From Oscillatoriaceae cyanobacterium Prado104 (GTDB taxonomy: Bacteria > Cyanobacteriota > Cyanobacteriia > Cyanobacteriales > Microcoleaceae), in the NCBI GenBank assembly GCA_025454405.1, contig JALOON010000046.1, positions 62,001-126,000 on the forward strand: 64,000 nucleotides of DNA, in the 5' to 3' direction. Of this stretch, positions 9,222-18,019 are shown in pieces; the stretch's first letter is position 1, and each line of letters opens with the position of its first letter. Under the pieces are notes generated by a model. It did no database searches, was not told the origin of the DNA, and worked only from the letters and a program-made list of their open reading frames with translations. A program made the translations under genes and the position numbers.

Positions 9222-9525
9222 TGCGATGGTGAAGTTGTGAATCGATGCGGTTACGGCTGGGGGTTTTAGCGACTGCTCAACGGCCAGCTTATTCTAGGTT
9301 AGCGCGTCTCAATTGCTGTTGTCGCTAGTTTTAATTAAAAATTGGCATGATTTAGGCATTAACAGCCCGATCGCCCTTTTTTATCTATGGTCTCAAATCT
9401 CAAATGCAAGATGGTATAATTGCTGGGGCAGACAACCGGATTCTTTGGCTACAATATCAGCAGGGCTCATGAATGCGATCGAATGCGATCGCCCGCCCGC
9501 TATTGAAATTGAGAGGGAAAGCTGC
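9222..9525. other. divergent intergenic region between aminopeptidase and aldolase
   Basis: Holds the promoters of the two divergent genes. The aldolase frame stays open back to 9313, but that extension (Trp/Cys-rich) does not look like protein, and a GAGAGGGA ribosome-binding site at 9511 favours the ATG at 9526. No other feature is seen. Confidence 0.5.
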
Positions 9526-10623
9526 ATGACATCTACAGTATCAGTTTCCAATCCAACAGTTTCCAATTCGATCGAGTCCTGCCTCGGTCGCGAAGCCGAA
9601 GATTTGCTCAGCTATCAAGCAAAGGTTTCTCAAGATTTGTTGCACCTGCCCGGCCCGGATTGGGTCGATCGAATTTTCGCTCAAACCGATCGATCGCCCC
9701 AAGTCCTGCGCTCTCTTCAACAACTTTATTCTAGCGGACGCTTGGCAAATACCGGCTATTTATCAATCCTGCCTGTAGACCAAGGAATCGAACACTCGGC
9801 AGCCGCTTCTTTCGCACCGAATCCCATCTATTTTGACAGCGAAAACATCATCAAACTCGCCCTTGCCGCTGGTTGCAATGCCGTCGCAACAACGCTGGGA
9901 GTTTTAGGTAGCATGTCTCGCAAATACGCGCACAAAATACCTTTCATTGTCAAACTCAATCACAATGAATTGCTAACTTATCCCAATCAATTCGATCAGA
10001 TAATGTTTGCTTCCGTCGAACAAGCTTGGAATTTGGGAGCAGTTGCAGTGGGAGCAACAATTTATTTTGGTTCCCCGGAATCGACGAGACAAATTCAAGA
10101 AGTCAGTCAAGCTTTCGCTCACGCCCACGAGTACGGCATGGCAACAATTTTATGGTGCTACCTCCGCAACGATATCTTCAAACAAGACGAAGATTATCAC
10201 ATTTCGGCAGATTTAACCGGGCAAGCAAATCACTTGGGAGTGACGATCGAAGCTGACATTATCAAACAGAAATTGCCCGAAGTAAACAACGGTTACGGTG
10301 CAGTTGCTAAAGCTAGCGGCAAGAGTTACGGCAAAACCGACAGTCGGGTATATTCTGAATTAACGAGCGATCACCCGATCGACCTAACTCGCTATCAAGT
10401 TCTCAACTGTTATGCGGGCAGGATTGGTTTAATTAACTCGGGCGGCGCATCGGGAAAAAGCGATTTTGCCGAAGCAATTCGCACCGCAGTAATTAACAAA
10501 CGGGCGGGCGGTTGCGGCTTAATTTCCGGCCGCAAAACTTTTCAGCGTCCCTTTGAAGAAGGTGTAAAATTGTTCCACGCAATTCAAGACGTTTATTTGT
10601 CTAGTGAAATTACGATCGCCTGA
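9526..10623 (+). CDS. class I fructose-bisphosphate aldolase (DhnA/FbaB type)
   Basis: The 365-residue product matches class I archaeal/DhnA-type aldolases: [12 protein letters not shown] near residue 83, [13 protein letters not shown], and the late GGASGKSDF phosphate-binding loop followed by [10 protein letters not shown]. The enzyme interconverts fructose 1,6-bisphosphate with dihydroxyacetone phosphate and glyceraldehyde 3-phosphate through a lysine Schiff base; I did not place the Schiff-base lysine exactly. It acts in the cytoplasm in glycolysis, gluconeogenesis and the Calvin cycle. The start is ATG 9526, chosen for the GAGAGGGA ribosome-binding site 8 bp upstream. It is monocistronic. 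Confidence 0.9.
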   Translation: MTSTVSVSNPTVSNSIESCLGREAEDLLSYQAKVSQDLLHLPGPDWVDRIFAQTDRSPQVLRSLQQLYSSGRLANTGYLSILPVDQGIEHSAAASFAPNPIYFDSENIIKLALAAGCNAVATTLGVLGSMSRKYAHKIPFIVKLNHNELLTYPNQFDQIMFASVEQAWNLGAVAVGATIYFGSPESTRQIQEVSQAFAHAHEYGMATILWCYLRNDIFKQDEDYHISADLTGQANHLGVTIEADIIKQKLPEVNNGYGAVAKASGKSYGKTDSRVYSELTSDHPIDLTRYQVLNCYAGRIGLINSGGASGKSDFAEAIRTAVINKRAGGCGLISGRKTFQRPFEEGVKLFHAIQDVYLSSEITIA

Positions 10624-10629
10624 ACTAAA

Positions 10630-10896
10630 CGTAACGTAAGGTGCGCGGTGCGCACCACACCTCAAAACTAAAAGGAAACCTAAGGTGCGCGGTGCGCATC
10701 AAACCTCAAAACTAAAGGGAGGGGTAATATCAAATCCAGTAGCAGCAGCAATGATGAATTTCTCTCCGATTACTCCGCGATCTCTGCGGTTCGATCGCGC
10801 CAATAAAACCGCAATTAATATAACATTGTTTAACGTCAGGTGCGTACTGCGCACCAACCCTCCAAATCAAGGGTGCGCAGTGCGCACCTTACCTAA
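10630..10896. repeat. cluster of GTGCGCrGTGCGCACC palindromic repeats
   Basis: Four copies of a palindromic word of the AAGGTGCGCGGTGCGCACCAC type occur at about 10638, 10683, 10838 and 10868, separated by short spacers. The same family is found at 18780, 18830, 51582 and 51835. They lie directly upstream of cas6 and could form strong hairpins in its leader. Confidence 0.8.
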
Positions 10897-10906
10897 TAAT
10901 AAAAAA

Positions 10907-11785
10907 ATGCCTCACAGCCTGATTTTAAACCTGCTATCAGTTGCGCCAATTCCCGCTCAATTTTTAACGGGACGGCACCTCCACGCCTTATTTTTAAAAT
11001 TAGTGCAGGCCGTAGATCCAGATTTGAGCGCGTACCTGCACGATCGAGCCACTGAAAAAGCTTTCACTTTAAGCCCTTTTCAACTAAATAGAAAAGATCC
11101 CGATCGAATCAGCATCCAACAGCAACAAAAGAGAGTTTGGCCTTCTACGGGCCGCACAACTTCCCAAGCCATACAGTGGGAGTACAAACAGGCAATTCGG
11201 GAAAATACGCCGATTTGGTGGCGCATTTCTCTACTCGATGACAGTTCGTTCGATCGGCTAACTCAACTTTGGCAACAACTCAATTTCGATCGTCCTTGGC
11301 ATCTCGGCCCGACAGACATATACATTACTAATATTTTAACAGAGCCCCAGCCCGATCGACCTTGGGTAGATTATTGTACTTACACCGAATTGTTCGATCG
11401 AGCTTCCGAAACACAGAGGCAAATATCTTTGATTTTCTGCACTCCTACTAATTTTCGGCAAGGCATTTACGATAGTGCCATGCCGACTAGAGAAAGTGTT
11501 TTTAGCAGTTTGGCAAATCGCTGGAACAAGTTTAGCACCAGGACGATCGAACCTAATTTTACCGAATCTATTTTCCCCAGTTTCTTTGAGATCCGCACCG
11601 AAGTAAGTACAGATTCTCGCAGTAAATTTATTGGCTGCGTCGGCGAAATCGGCTATCGAATTATGGGCGATGTAGGTGCTGATACTATCAAACAAATTAA
11701 CGCTTTAGCAGATTTTGCACTTTACAGCGGAGTCGGGCGCAAGACGCCGATGGGAATGGGAATGACGCGCCGAATTAAAACTTAA
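10907..11785 (+). CDS. cas6: CRISPR-associated endoribonuclease Cas6
   Basis: The 292-residue protein ends in the glycine-rich loop diagnostic for Cas6 (YSGVGRKTPMGMGMTRR) and has an N-terminal ferredoxin-like start with candidate catalytic histidines H24/H26 in TGRHLHAL. Cas6 cuts pre-crRNA within the repeat and stays bound to the 3' hairpin. The frame is open back to 10685, but that part runs through palindromic repeats, so the ATG at 10907 is chosen. No other cas gene lies nearby. The only CRISPR array in the window is about 15 kb away at 26605. It may serve that array or arrays elsewhere in the genome. Confidence 0.88.
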   Translation: MPHSLILNLLSVAPIPAQFLTGRHLHALFLKLVQAVDPDLSAYLHDRATEKAFTLSPFQLNRKDPDRISIQQQQKRVWPSTGRTTSQAIQWEYKQAIRENTPIWWRISLLDDSSFDRLTQLWQQLNFDRPWHLGPTDIYITNILTEPQPDRPWVDYCTYTELFDRASETQRQISLIFCTPTNFRQGIYDSAMPTRESVFSSLANRWNKFSTRTIEPNFTESIFPSFFEIRTEVSTDSRSKFIGCVGEIGYRIMGDVGADTIKQINALADFALYSGVGRKTPMGMGMTRRIKT

Positions 11786-11922
11786 TCTAAACCTTCTTGG
11801 ACTTTGGACAAATGCGAATTGCGCGCGAGTTTGAACATCATCGGTACACTATAGATATTTGTCTATTAGTGTACCGCTTTGTCTATCTATTCGCTACCTA
11901 GGTACTAGCTCTCAACGATCGA

Positions 11923-13254
11923 CTATCTACTCTCATCAATTTCTGGATTTTCGATCGGCCACTCCGGCAATTTTAAAGGCAAAACACTGCCCGCATCTGT
12001 TGCTCCTGGTTCGGAATTTTGGAAATTTAACGGATTTGCTTTATTTGCAAGGTCGTTGTTTCCATCGAGCGACAGTGGCTTAACCTCAGAGCCAGAAGCA
12101 TTTGGAGCTGTCGGTTCGCCGGGAATCGGACCGAGCCAGGACATTCTACTGGGTACGGGCTTGCGGGTTGGCTGAAAACTTTGCAACACTTCAGACAGTT
12201 GGAGCCCGTCGAGAGAGACAAACTTAGACTCCCGCAATTTGTGCCACACCGATCGAGACATCAGCAAACTGTGGGACTGGCGCACGGCACCAAATTGCTC
12301 TAAATAAGCTTCCCGTTCCGGCTGGTAGTCGGCCGAAACCAGTTGCAGGCTTTGCTGCGGGAAATCTTGAACCAAACGAGCCATCTGAGACAGCAGTTCT
12401 GGGTACAGCCAAGTGTAGGCAGGATGTACCGTCAACTGAGCGACGTGGGGCCCTTGGCCGTTGCGGGATAGCTGGACTTGAAAATAGCCGATCGCGGCTT
12501 TGCGCTGCGGCTCGAATACGTAACCGCTGACTACTTCAATTTTCCTCAACCACTGTCCGACACCTTCCATCAAAGCAGCGAAAAAACTGGTTTTGAAATC
12601 TTGGATGTGGCGATCGAATACTTGGCGTACCAAGGGAGGCATGGACGCAGTATCCAATTGGTAGAGCAACTGAGCGTCTGCGTTGCTCACTGGCAGCAGG
12701 TTGGGCAGGTCCGGCGTCGCTGAAGCCATTTCCTGCAAGCGTTCCGGGGCGATCGACCAGTAAGTAATTTGGGCCAAAGGCTGAAACCCGTTTTGGCGGT
12801 ACAAAGCCAGCGCCGATTTGTCGTTGACATTCACCTCCAACAGCCAAGTCCGCGCCTCCAACACTGCCTCAAAGCAGTGGCGCAACAGCATCGAACCGAT
12901 ACCTTTGCTGCGGGCTTCCGCATCTACTGCCACGCGATCGATCCGCCAAGTGCTGCGGGTGCGGTTGAAAGGGGAAATCTGGATCGCGCCCTTAACTTTG
13001 CCTTCTGCTTCGGCAACGTGAGCTCGGAAAAAGTATTGACACGGGTTGGGAAACAAGCTAAAAACCTTCAACAGTCCGTACCAACGGCGTACCTGCTGCA
13101 ATTTGCGACCGATCGCGATGTCGCAGCTTGCCCCTTCGATGTTTTCTGGTGCCTCGACTGTTTCCGCGCACAATTGTTCGATCGCTTCAATATCGCGGTA
13201 CTGAAACGGGCGGATTGCTACCTGGTTTTGATTTTGGGAGGAAGATGAATTCAT
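11923..13254 (-). CDS. GNAT family N-acetyltransferase
   Basis: The 443-residue protein has an N-terminal GNAT domain (about residues 14-165) with the acetyl-CoA loop RSKGIG in EARSKGIGSMLL and a following NVNDKSALALYRQNGF, the usual beta5-alpha4 region. A second, degenerate domain (about 190-350) resembles another GNAT fold. The last 90 residues are Pro/Ser/Asn-rich and probably disordered. Substrate unknown. The ATG at 13254 is preferred to the TTG three codons upstream. The gene converges on cas6. Confidence 0.82.
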   Translation of the reverse strand: MNSSSSQNQNQVAIRPFQYRDIEAIEQLCAETVEAPENIEGASCDIAIGRKLQQVRRWYGLLKVFSLFPNPCQYFFRAHVAEAEGKVKGAIQISPFNRTRSTWRIDRVAVDAEARSKGIGSMLLRHCFEAVLEARTWLLEVNVNDKSALALYRQNGFQPLAQITYWSIAPERLQEMASATPDLPNLLPVSNADAQLLYQLDTASMPPLVRQVFDRHIQDFKTSFFAALMEGVGQWLRKIEVVSGYVFEPQRKAAIGYFQVQLSRNGQGPHVAQLTVHPAYTWLYPELLSQMARLVQDFPQQSLQLVSADYQPEREAYLEQFGAVRQSHSLLMSRSVWHKLRESKFVSLDGLQLSEVLQSFQPTRKPVPSRMSWLGPIPGEPTAPNASGSEVKPLSLDGNNDLANKANPLNFQNSEPGATDAGSVLPLKLPEWPIENPEIDESR

Positions 13255-13412
13255 GTGACGCAAGTGAGAGCAGGAACAAAGGATGTTGTGAGTTTTAAGG
13301 GCAGTGCCAGCCCGCCCAAAAGTTATGATTTTTTAGTTGCAGAAGAGGGTTTAACCTAAAAATTGGTTGTAATATCATGTCCGATCGATTGAGGGCGATA
13401 ACATCGGTTCGT

Positions 13413-13466
13413 AGTGCGGACTTTAGTCCGCTCCATTTTGCGGACTAAAGTCCACACTACAAACTG
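13413..13466. repeat. inverted repeat with GTAGTGCGGACTTTAGTCCGC arms
   Basis: The arms are TTCGTAGTGCGGACTTTAGT and its near-complement GCGGACTAAAGTCCACACTA. The same family is found at 62222-62333. It could be a bidirectional terminator or an interspersed element. Confidence 0.75.
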
Positions 13467-13528
13467 CGGCAATGACAAAACCGCGCAGCGTTGCGAGCAA
13501 AGCGTGGCACTCTCAAAACTCCAAACTT

Positions 13529-14644
13529 TTATTTTTCTGGTAGAGGTCGAATTACAACTACCGGCGTCCGTTCGTCAGCGTTGCCTGCGGGGTTACTGCG
13601 CAAGGCTTGCTCTAAAAATGTTACCGATAGATCCGAGGTTGCTGCTAATATTTTAACTGCTTTCAAGTCGTTGGCGTCTACGATCGCAGCCGACGGCAAA
13701 GTCCCGGTAACGTCATCGATCAATCTGGCTTGTTCTCCTGCTAGTTGGTAAAAAACTCCCGGTTTGCCGAATACTTTTGCTACAGCGCCGATCGCAAATG
13801 CCGCCACAACCCGCCACGGGCCGACTACATCCACTAATGTCTGCATCCCGCAAGCTGTCGCTAAACTCGATGTCGGCAAGAAAAACAAGCAAACTCGCTT
13901 CGCAGCCCATCCGGGTTTCACTTCGCTGGGATGGCGGTAGCGCCCCTGCATCAAAGCTAGGGGAGTTTCTGCGAGGGCGACAATATCGCCTTTTTGGGCG
14001 CGGGGCAGCACGTAACGCTTGACAATTGCGATCGGATCGTCTAGTTCCGTCAAAATGTGGGTCCGAATTGGCAAGACTTCTGCTACTCCGACATTGCGGG
14101 CTGTCGGTACGGTGTCCGGGCTGGGAAATTGCAGCGGCACAACGACGTTGCGGACTTTGGGGATGCGCCCGCTAGGACCGTAGGTGATGTAATGTACTTG
14201 CACCCAAGCTGACTGCAATTTGGTTAAATCTTGCCCTTGAATGTCGATAGAGACTTTGATTTTCGTAGTTTTTTGGGCTTTAACAATATAACCGAACCAG
14301 TAATCGTCGGGTCTGGCTGTTGCGTCTTTGTGGCAAGGAATTACTTTTGTTTGAGAGGTAATGCCATCCAAACTTCCGTCTGACAGCAGTTTCACCTCTG
14401 CCCGCACCTGGGGCAACATCACCTCGAACCGCTGTGTCAGGTTGCGAAATTCCATTTCCCCAATTAAAAGATAGCGGTTGGGTTCGTTGATGGCTAAGTG
14501 CCATTCTCCGGCTGTCAGTTCTAGTTTGTTTGCATTCCCTCTCCGGCGATAGTTCAACTCTAAGCCCAATCCGCCCAATGCTAGCAGCGCACCGACTGCT
14601 GCGACTCCTGTTGTTAAAGTCTCGATCACTGAAATCACCGCCAA
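13529..14644 (-). CDS. coenzyme F420:L-glutamate ligase (CofE/FbiB)-like protein
   Basis: The 371-residue protein starts with a membrane-spanning segment (about 8-28), followed by a beta-rich region (35-170) and a C-terminal domain (about 180-360). The C-terminal segments YVLPRAQKGDIVALAETPLA, GPWRVVAAFAIGAVAKV and FYQLAGEQ recall the CofE-type ligase fold. Relatives in cyanobacteria are often annotated as F420-0 gamma-glutamyl ligase. No other F420 gene is visible here, so the real reaction is unknown. No ATG is available; TTG at 14644 is the farthest upstream start before a stop, with GTG at 14638 as alternative. The 5' end overlaps a 129-bp repeat found again at 15738. Confidence 0.6.
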   Translation of the reverse strand: MAVISVIETLTTGVAAVGALLALGGLGLELNYRRRGNANKLELTAGEWHLAINEPNRYLLIGEMEFRNLTQRFEVMLPQVRAEVKLLSDGSLDGITSQTKVIPCHKDATARPDDYWFGYIVKAQKTTKIKVSIDIQGQDLTKLQSAWVQVHYITYGPSGRIPKVRNVVVPLQFPSPDTVPTARNVGVAEVLPIRTHILTELDDPIAIVKRYVLPRAQKGDIVALAETPLALMQGRYRHPSEVKPGWAAKRVCLFFLPTSSLATACGMQTLVDVVGPWRVVAAFAIGAVAKVFGKPGVFYQLAGEQARLIDDVTGTLPSAAIVDANDLKAVKILAATSDLSVTFLEQALRSNPAGNADERTPVVVIRPLPEK

Positions 14645-14757
14645 TAATATTTTGTGTTTACTTTAGTCGATTTCTGGTACTTCGATCGCCCTTCCGGCAG
14701 TATTTCGATTTACGGGGTTTGTTACGGACGGAGCGAAGCGGAGGGGATCGAACTTAG
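14629..14757. repeat. 129-bp direct repeat, left copy
   Basis: The sequence starting CTGAAATCACCGCCAATAAT and ending CGAAGCGGAGGGGATCGAAC plus TTAG recurs at 15738-15866 with about a dozen differences. The copy overlaps the start of the CofE-like gene. Between the copies lies a GNAT/DUF1778 toxin-antitoxin pair. Confidence 0.85.
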
Positions 14758-14841
14758 TCTTATAATTATGCCAAATGCGCGATCGTCCGCTGGCTGTGGG
14801 GTTGCGGATTGGTAAGGGCGATCGGGCTTTAACAACAATAA

Positions 14842-15361
14842 CTAAATGTTCAAATTTGCACAAATCCCTGCAACCGATTTCATTGGCAGATAAAGTTGCA
14901 TCGGGTGTTGTTTGAACTTTTCAAAACCATATTTTTGATAGAAGTTAGAGGCTGGCAGATCCAAAGCTTCTACAATTACAGCCTCCAGATGCAACTTGTG
15001 CAGTTGCCAATAGTGCTTTTGTGAGAGCATCTATTAACATTAATTCACCCAAATGCTGACCTTGGCGAATGCGATCGACTGCCAAACGACCGAGTAATGT
15101 AGCAGGAAGCAGCGGATAGCGGGGTAATTTTTTTGCAAAAGATTCACTCAAATCAGCAGGTTCAACGGTATAGGAAGAAAGCGTATAGTAGCCAATGACA
15201 TCAGTGCTGGGAGAGTCCACTAAAACGAATACGATCGCGACTTTATTTTTCAGATCCTGAGAGGCTTGTTTGCGAATGTAGTTATCCAAACTATTTTGAC
15301 CGCAACAGAAAATATCTCTGCGGTGCCTGCTGCTATCTAGAAGTTCAATTGTCAGTACCAT
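14842..15361 (-). pseudogene. GNAT-type toxin of a DUF1778/GNAT toxin-antitoxin pair, frameshifted
   Basis: Two overlapping frames encode one acetyltransferase of the TacT/AtaT kind. The first (15361 to 14945) holds the start and the acetyl-CoA region RLAVDRIRQGQHLGELML. The second (to 14842) holds the C-terminal VEALDLPASNFYQKYGFEKF. The shift is at about 14990: the coding strand reads GCATCTGGAGGCTGTAATTG, and removing one G restores ASGAVIVEALD. Such toxins acetylate charged tRNAs and block translation. The frame disruption means either an inactivated toxin or a sequencing error. The start overlaps the antitoxin end by 17 bp, normal for this operon type. Confidence 0.82.
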
Positions 15362-15644
15362 CGCGCATCACTTGTTTGTAGCGCAAAGCTGCTGCTTTGA
15401 GAGCTTGATTCGGTTGGGTTGGATTCAAGAGGGCATTCACAAAAGCCTCGCTATCCTCAAGGTCAAGTTTCAGTATTTGGTGCTGTTCGATAACTTTGCA
15501 AGCGACTGCTTGAACGCTGGCGATGACGAAATCTGTTAAAGTACGTCCTTCCAAGTCAGCAGCTTTTTGCCAAAGGGCCTTAATCTCTGGACTGATGCGA
15601 GCCTCTAATCGGGCGGATGGTTCCGATTTAATGGTTTTATTCAT
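15345..15644 (-). CDS. DUF1778 antitoxin (TacA-like)
   Basis: The 99-residue protein has a ribbon-helix-helix-like N-terminus (SARLEARISPEIKALWQKAA) and the phrase LEGRTLTDFVIASVQ, typical of DUF1778 antitoxins. These repress their own operon and neutralise the downstream GNAT toxin, which starts inside its 3' end. The toxin is frameshifted, so the antitoxin may now be orphaned. The pair sits inside 129-bp direct repeats. The start is ATG 15644. Confidence 0.85.
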   Translation of the reverse strand: MNKTIKSEPSARLEARISPEIKALWQKAADLEGRTLTDFVIASVQAVACKVIEQHQILKLDLEDSEAFVNALLNPTQPNQALKAAALRYKQVMRDGTDN

Positions 15645-15737
15645 AGAAAATACAATTTATTTCATCTATCTATTATATACGCCTTTTGGGTGTATGTCAC
15701 GATCGTGCGTTAGGGAGCGATCGAATTTAACTTGATG

Positions 15738-15866
15738 CTGAAATCACCGCCAATAATATTTTGTGTTTACTTTAGTCGATTTCTGCTACTTCGATCGCCC
15801 CTCCGGCAGTATTTCGATTTATGGGGTTTGTTACGGACAAAGCGAAGCGGAGGGGATCGAATTTAG
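15738..15866. repeat. 129-bp direct repeat, right copy
   Basis: Same sequence and orientation as 14629-14757. Here the copy is not attached to a gene start, which suggests that the 5' end of the CofE-like gene was duplicated and separated by the toxin-antitoxin insert. The rest of 15645-15991 shows no convincing gene; a minus-strand frame there is short and unrecognised. Confidence 0.85.
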
Positions 15867-15991
15867 TGAGTCGAGCGCCTATACAAATAATTTTTCCTGC
15901 TTCCGAAACTGGCACCCGCGTATTGACTGCCAATCGGTAGAAGTGATGGAAGCGCGATCGATCCTCCTGCCGCCGTGTTAGGAAAGTTTGC

Positions 15992-16963
15992 TTAGCGAAT
16001 GCTGACAAATCCCGCCTTTTGAATCATTTCCTGACCCTGTTCTGTTAGCAATAAATTGGCGTAAGCTTCTCCAGCTTGCTGGTCAATTTGATTGTTCTTT
16101 TTGACAACTACAAACAACCTGCGAGTCAAGGGATATTCACCAGTCAAAAAAGCTTGTGTATTCGCTTCATTACGTCTAGATGGACACTCAGAAAGCGGCA
16201 CGAATGGCTGCTTGTAAGGTGTAATAAATTGATTTGAGTTTCGACCGAGTGGCAATGTTTTAACTTGACACTGCGATACCAATATGGGAGCAGAAGCTTC
16301 AAACATTCCTGCTGGATCTTCGGCAACTTTACGAATAGCTTCGGTGGGTGTGGGTACTATTTCAAGATTCTCCCCCTCGTCACCTTGTACGGCGTAACGC
16401 TTGATTCTCAGATTTGGACCACCTAGTTGATTCCAGTTGGTAATTTTGCCTGCATAAATATCCTCCCGTTGTTGCATGGTTATCCCAGGAATATTTAAGC
16501 TTGGGTGAACGGCAATTGCCCTACCATCAATTGCTACTGGAATTTCTACTAAAGTAAAACCTCGTTGTTTCGCTTGTTCGTATTCTCGATCTTCAATGGG
16601 ACGAGAAGCATGAGCAAAAGACAATTGATTGTCTAATAACATGCGAATGCCAGAACCAGTACTAGGCGTAGCCTGATTGGGGTGAGTGTATCGCAGGCGA
16701 AATTGAGGCCAAACGGTTTGAATTTTTGGATCTAAATCGCGTCGAATTGTGGCCCAAGTCGTGCTACCGCCATAACTAAAGAGTCCGTTTGGGACGTTTT
16801 TGACTTGAGTAAAAGTTTGACTATTAGATCGATCGGTTCGATCGGTTAAAATCTCTATTTTGGAAGCTGAATTACTGGTAAACCACCACAAAGCCAAACC
16901 GATTAAGTTACTGGTAATTATGAATGCAAAAACCAGAAAAGCTGTTTCGTTTTTTTGAGTCAT
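15992..16963 (-). CDS. PstS-like phosphate-type substrate-binding protein, membrane anchored
   Basis: The 323-residue protein has one N-terminal membrane segment (about residues 8-28, ending LALWWFTS) and then a periplasmic-binding-protein domain. That domain has features of the PstS group: LFSYGGSTTWATIRRDLDP, GSGIRMLLDNQLSFAHASRPI and the IYAGKITNWNQLGGP segment. It would bind phosphate or a related anion outside the cytoplasmic membrane. No lipobox is visible, so it is tethered by its helix rather than as a lipoprotein. No pstCAB genes are adjacent, so a role in sensing or in partnership with a distant transporter is possible. The start is ATG 16963. Confidence 0.82.
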   Translation of the reverse strand: MTQKNETAFLVFAFIITSNLIGLALWWFTSNSASKIEILTDRTDRSNSQTFTQVKNVPNGLFSYGGSTTWATIRRDLDPKIQTVWPQFRLRYTHPNQATPSTGSGIRMLLDNQLSFAHASRPIEDREYEQAKQRGFTLVEIPVAIDGRAIAVHPSLNIPGITMQQREDIYAGKITNWNQLGGPNLRIKRYAVQGDEGENLEIVPTPTEAIRKVAEDPAGMFEASAPILVSQCQVKTLPLGRNSNQFITPYKQPFVPLSECPSRRNEANTQAFLTGEYPLTRRLFVVVKKNNQIDQQAGEAYANLLLTEQGQEMIQKAGFVSIR

Positions 16964-17021
16964 AACTGAATAATTTTGACAAGACTACAAACAACAGGGA
17001 AAGTAATTGGTAAATGAGTCG

Positions 17022-17126
17022 ATACCATTTTTTTAAAGATGCGATCGAGATAAATGACAGCCAAACCTTGGTAATTCTACCTTTGAGTTTTTGCATAAGT
17101 CTCTCATAACTTTAAAAAAATGGTAT
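17022..17126. mobile_element. short MITE-like element with 17-bp perfect inverted ends
   Basis: Left end ATACCATTTTTTTAAAG (17022-17038) is the exact reverse complement of right end CTTTAAAAAAATGGTAT (17110-17126), bounding 105 bp. It sits 60 bp upstream of the PstS-like gene and may carry or disturb its promoter. A related small hairpin (TATACCAAATTTT ... AAATGGTATTAAG) lies at 39142-39173. Confidence 0.6.
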
Positions 17127-17434
17127 TAAGTCGATCGCACTTTCTACCGTATTTTTATTAAATCAGGTGGCTATTTGAGTTCTTGAGTGAGTTCTCATCG
17201 ACTTCTCATCGACTTTTCATTAGATCCCATATTTATATTTTTTTAAAGCTCCGATAGAGATCGAGGACGACAAGATGTTGTAATCTAGATAAAAAACAGC
17301 TAGATACGACTCTTTGCCGTATGTCACGAATCGCTCCTTAACTCGCGATCGAACTTAACTTGATGCTGCGGAGCGGGCGATCGTTTGCTTGTAGTAAGAT
17401 ATTTGAATACACGTACAGTTTTTGATCGAGTTTT
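17127..17434. other. intergenic, direct repeat CATCGACTTCT
   Basis: Contains a close direct repeat TTCTCATCGACTTCTCATCG at 17193-17213 and an AT-rich stretch. Nothing else is recognised. Confidence 0.4.
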
Positions 17435-17980
17435 ATGGGCATTTCTAAAAAAGGCAGCAGGTTAATTAAAGTTAACGATCTTGAATACCGTTGGGTTGTT
17501 AAATCAGACGATTATGGTATGTCACTTGTGGTAGAGAGTGCAGAAAATCCCGGACAGAGAATGATAACCTGGCTCGAATACGGTAACATCATTTCCCCTG
17601 GATTGGTCAGGAAAGCTATCTTATACGCGATCGATCGAGGTTGGCATCCACAAGAAAAAGGACAGCAGATAGTTTTTCGGCTAGAAGGAATCATCTCAAG
17701 AGATAGTAATTGGACTGGAGTACCATCCGAAGATCGAGATAATAGAAATGCCGTAATATCCGAACCGGAAGCAGTGTTGCAACAGGTGTTTCGGGTATCT
17801 CAAAATTCGCTGCGCATATCGGCTTGTCCTGTTTGTAAAGTTGATGTTTTGGGTTGCTGGGATCGAACGGAAAAACCCATTAAGCAAGAAATTAAAGGGG
17901 TAAAATTCGTTGCACGCGGTGTCTGGGAATGGTGCAGTAACTGTCATACCTTTTACCAACAGCGATCGAAGAAGCAATGA
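17435..17980 (+). CDS. hypothetical protein with C-terminal zinc-ribbon-like cysteines
   Basis: I do not recognise the family of this 181-residue protein. The C-terminal part has two cysteine pairs, CPVC (about 127-130) and CSNC (about 166-169), spaced as in a zinc ribbon, plus a lone Cys-Trp-Asp between them. The N-terminal 100 residues look like a small alpha/beta domain (YRWVVKSDDYGMSLVVES). The protein is soluble with no signal peptide. Start ATG 17435. It lies in an accessory stretch between a PstS-like gene and a toxin-antitoxin pair. Confidence 0.65.
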   Translation: MGISKKGSRLIKVNDLEYRWVVKSDDYGMSLVVESAENPGQRMITWLEYGNIISPGLVRKAILYAIDRGWHPQEKGQQIVFRLEGIISRDSNWTGVPSEDRDNRNAVISEPEAVLQQVFRVSQNSLRISACPVCKVDVLGCWDRTEKPIKQEIKGVKFVARGVWEWCSNCHTFYQQRSKKQ

Positions 17981-18019
17981 AAGTCAGATTAGTATAGAAG
18001 AATGTCGGTATAATCTAAC

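Noticed and set aside
12769-13248. 159-codon plus-strand frame opposite the GNAT gene
   Set aside because: Antisense shadow; the minus-strand GNAT motifs are clear.
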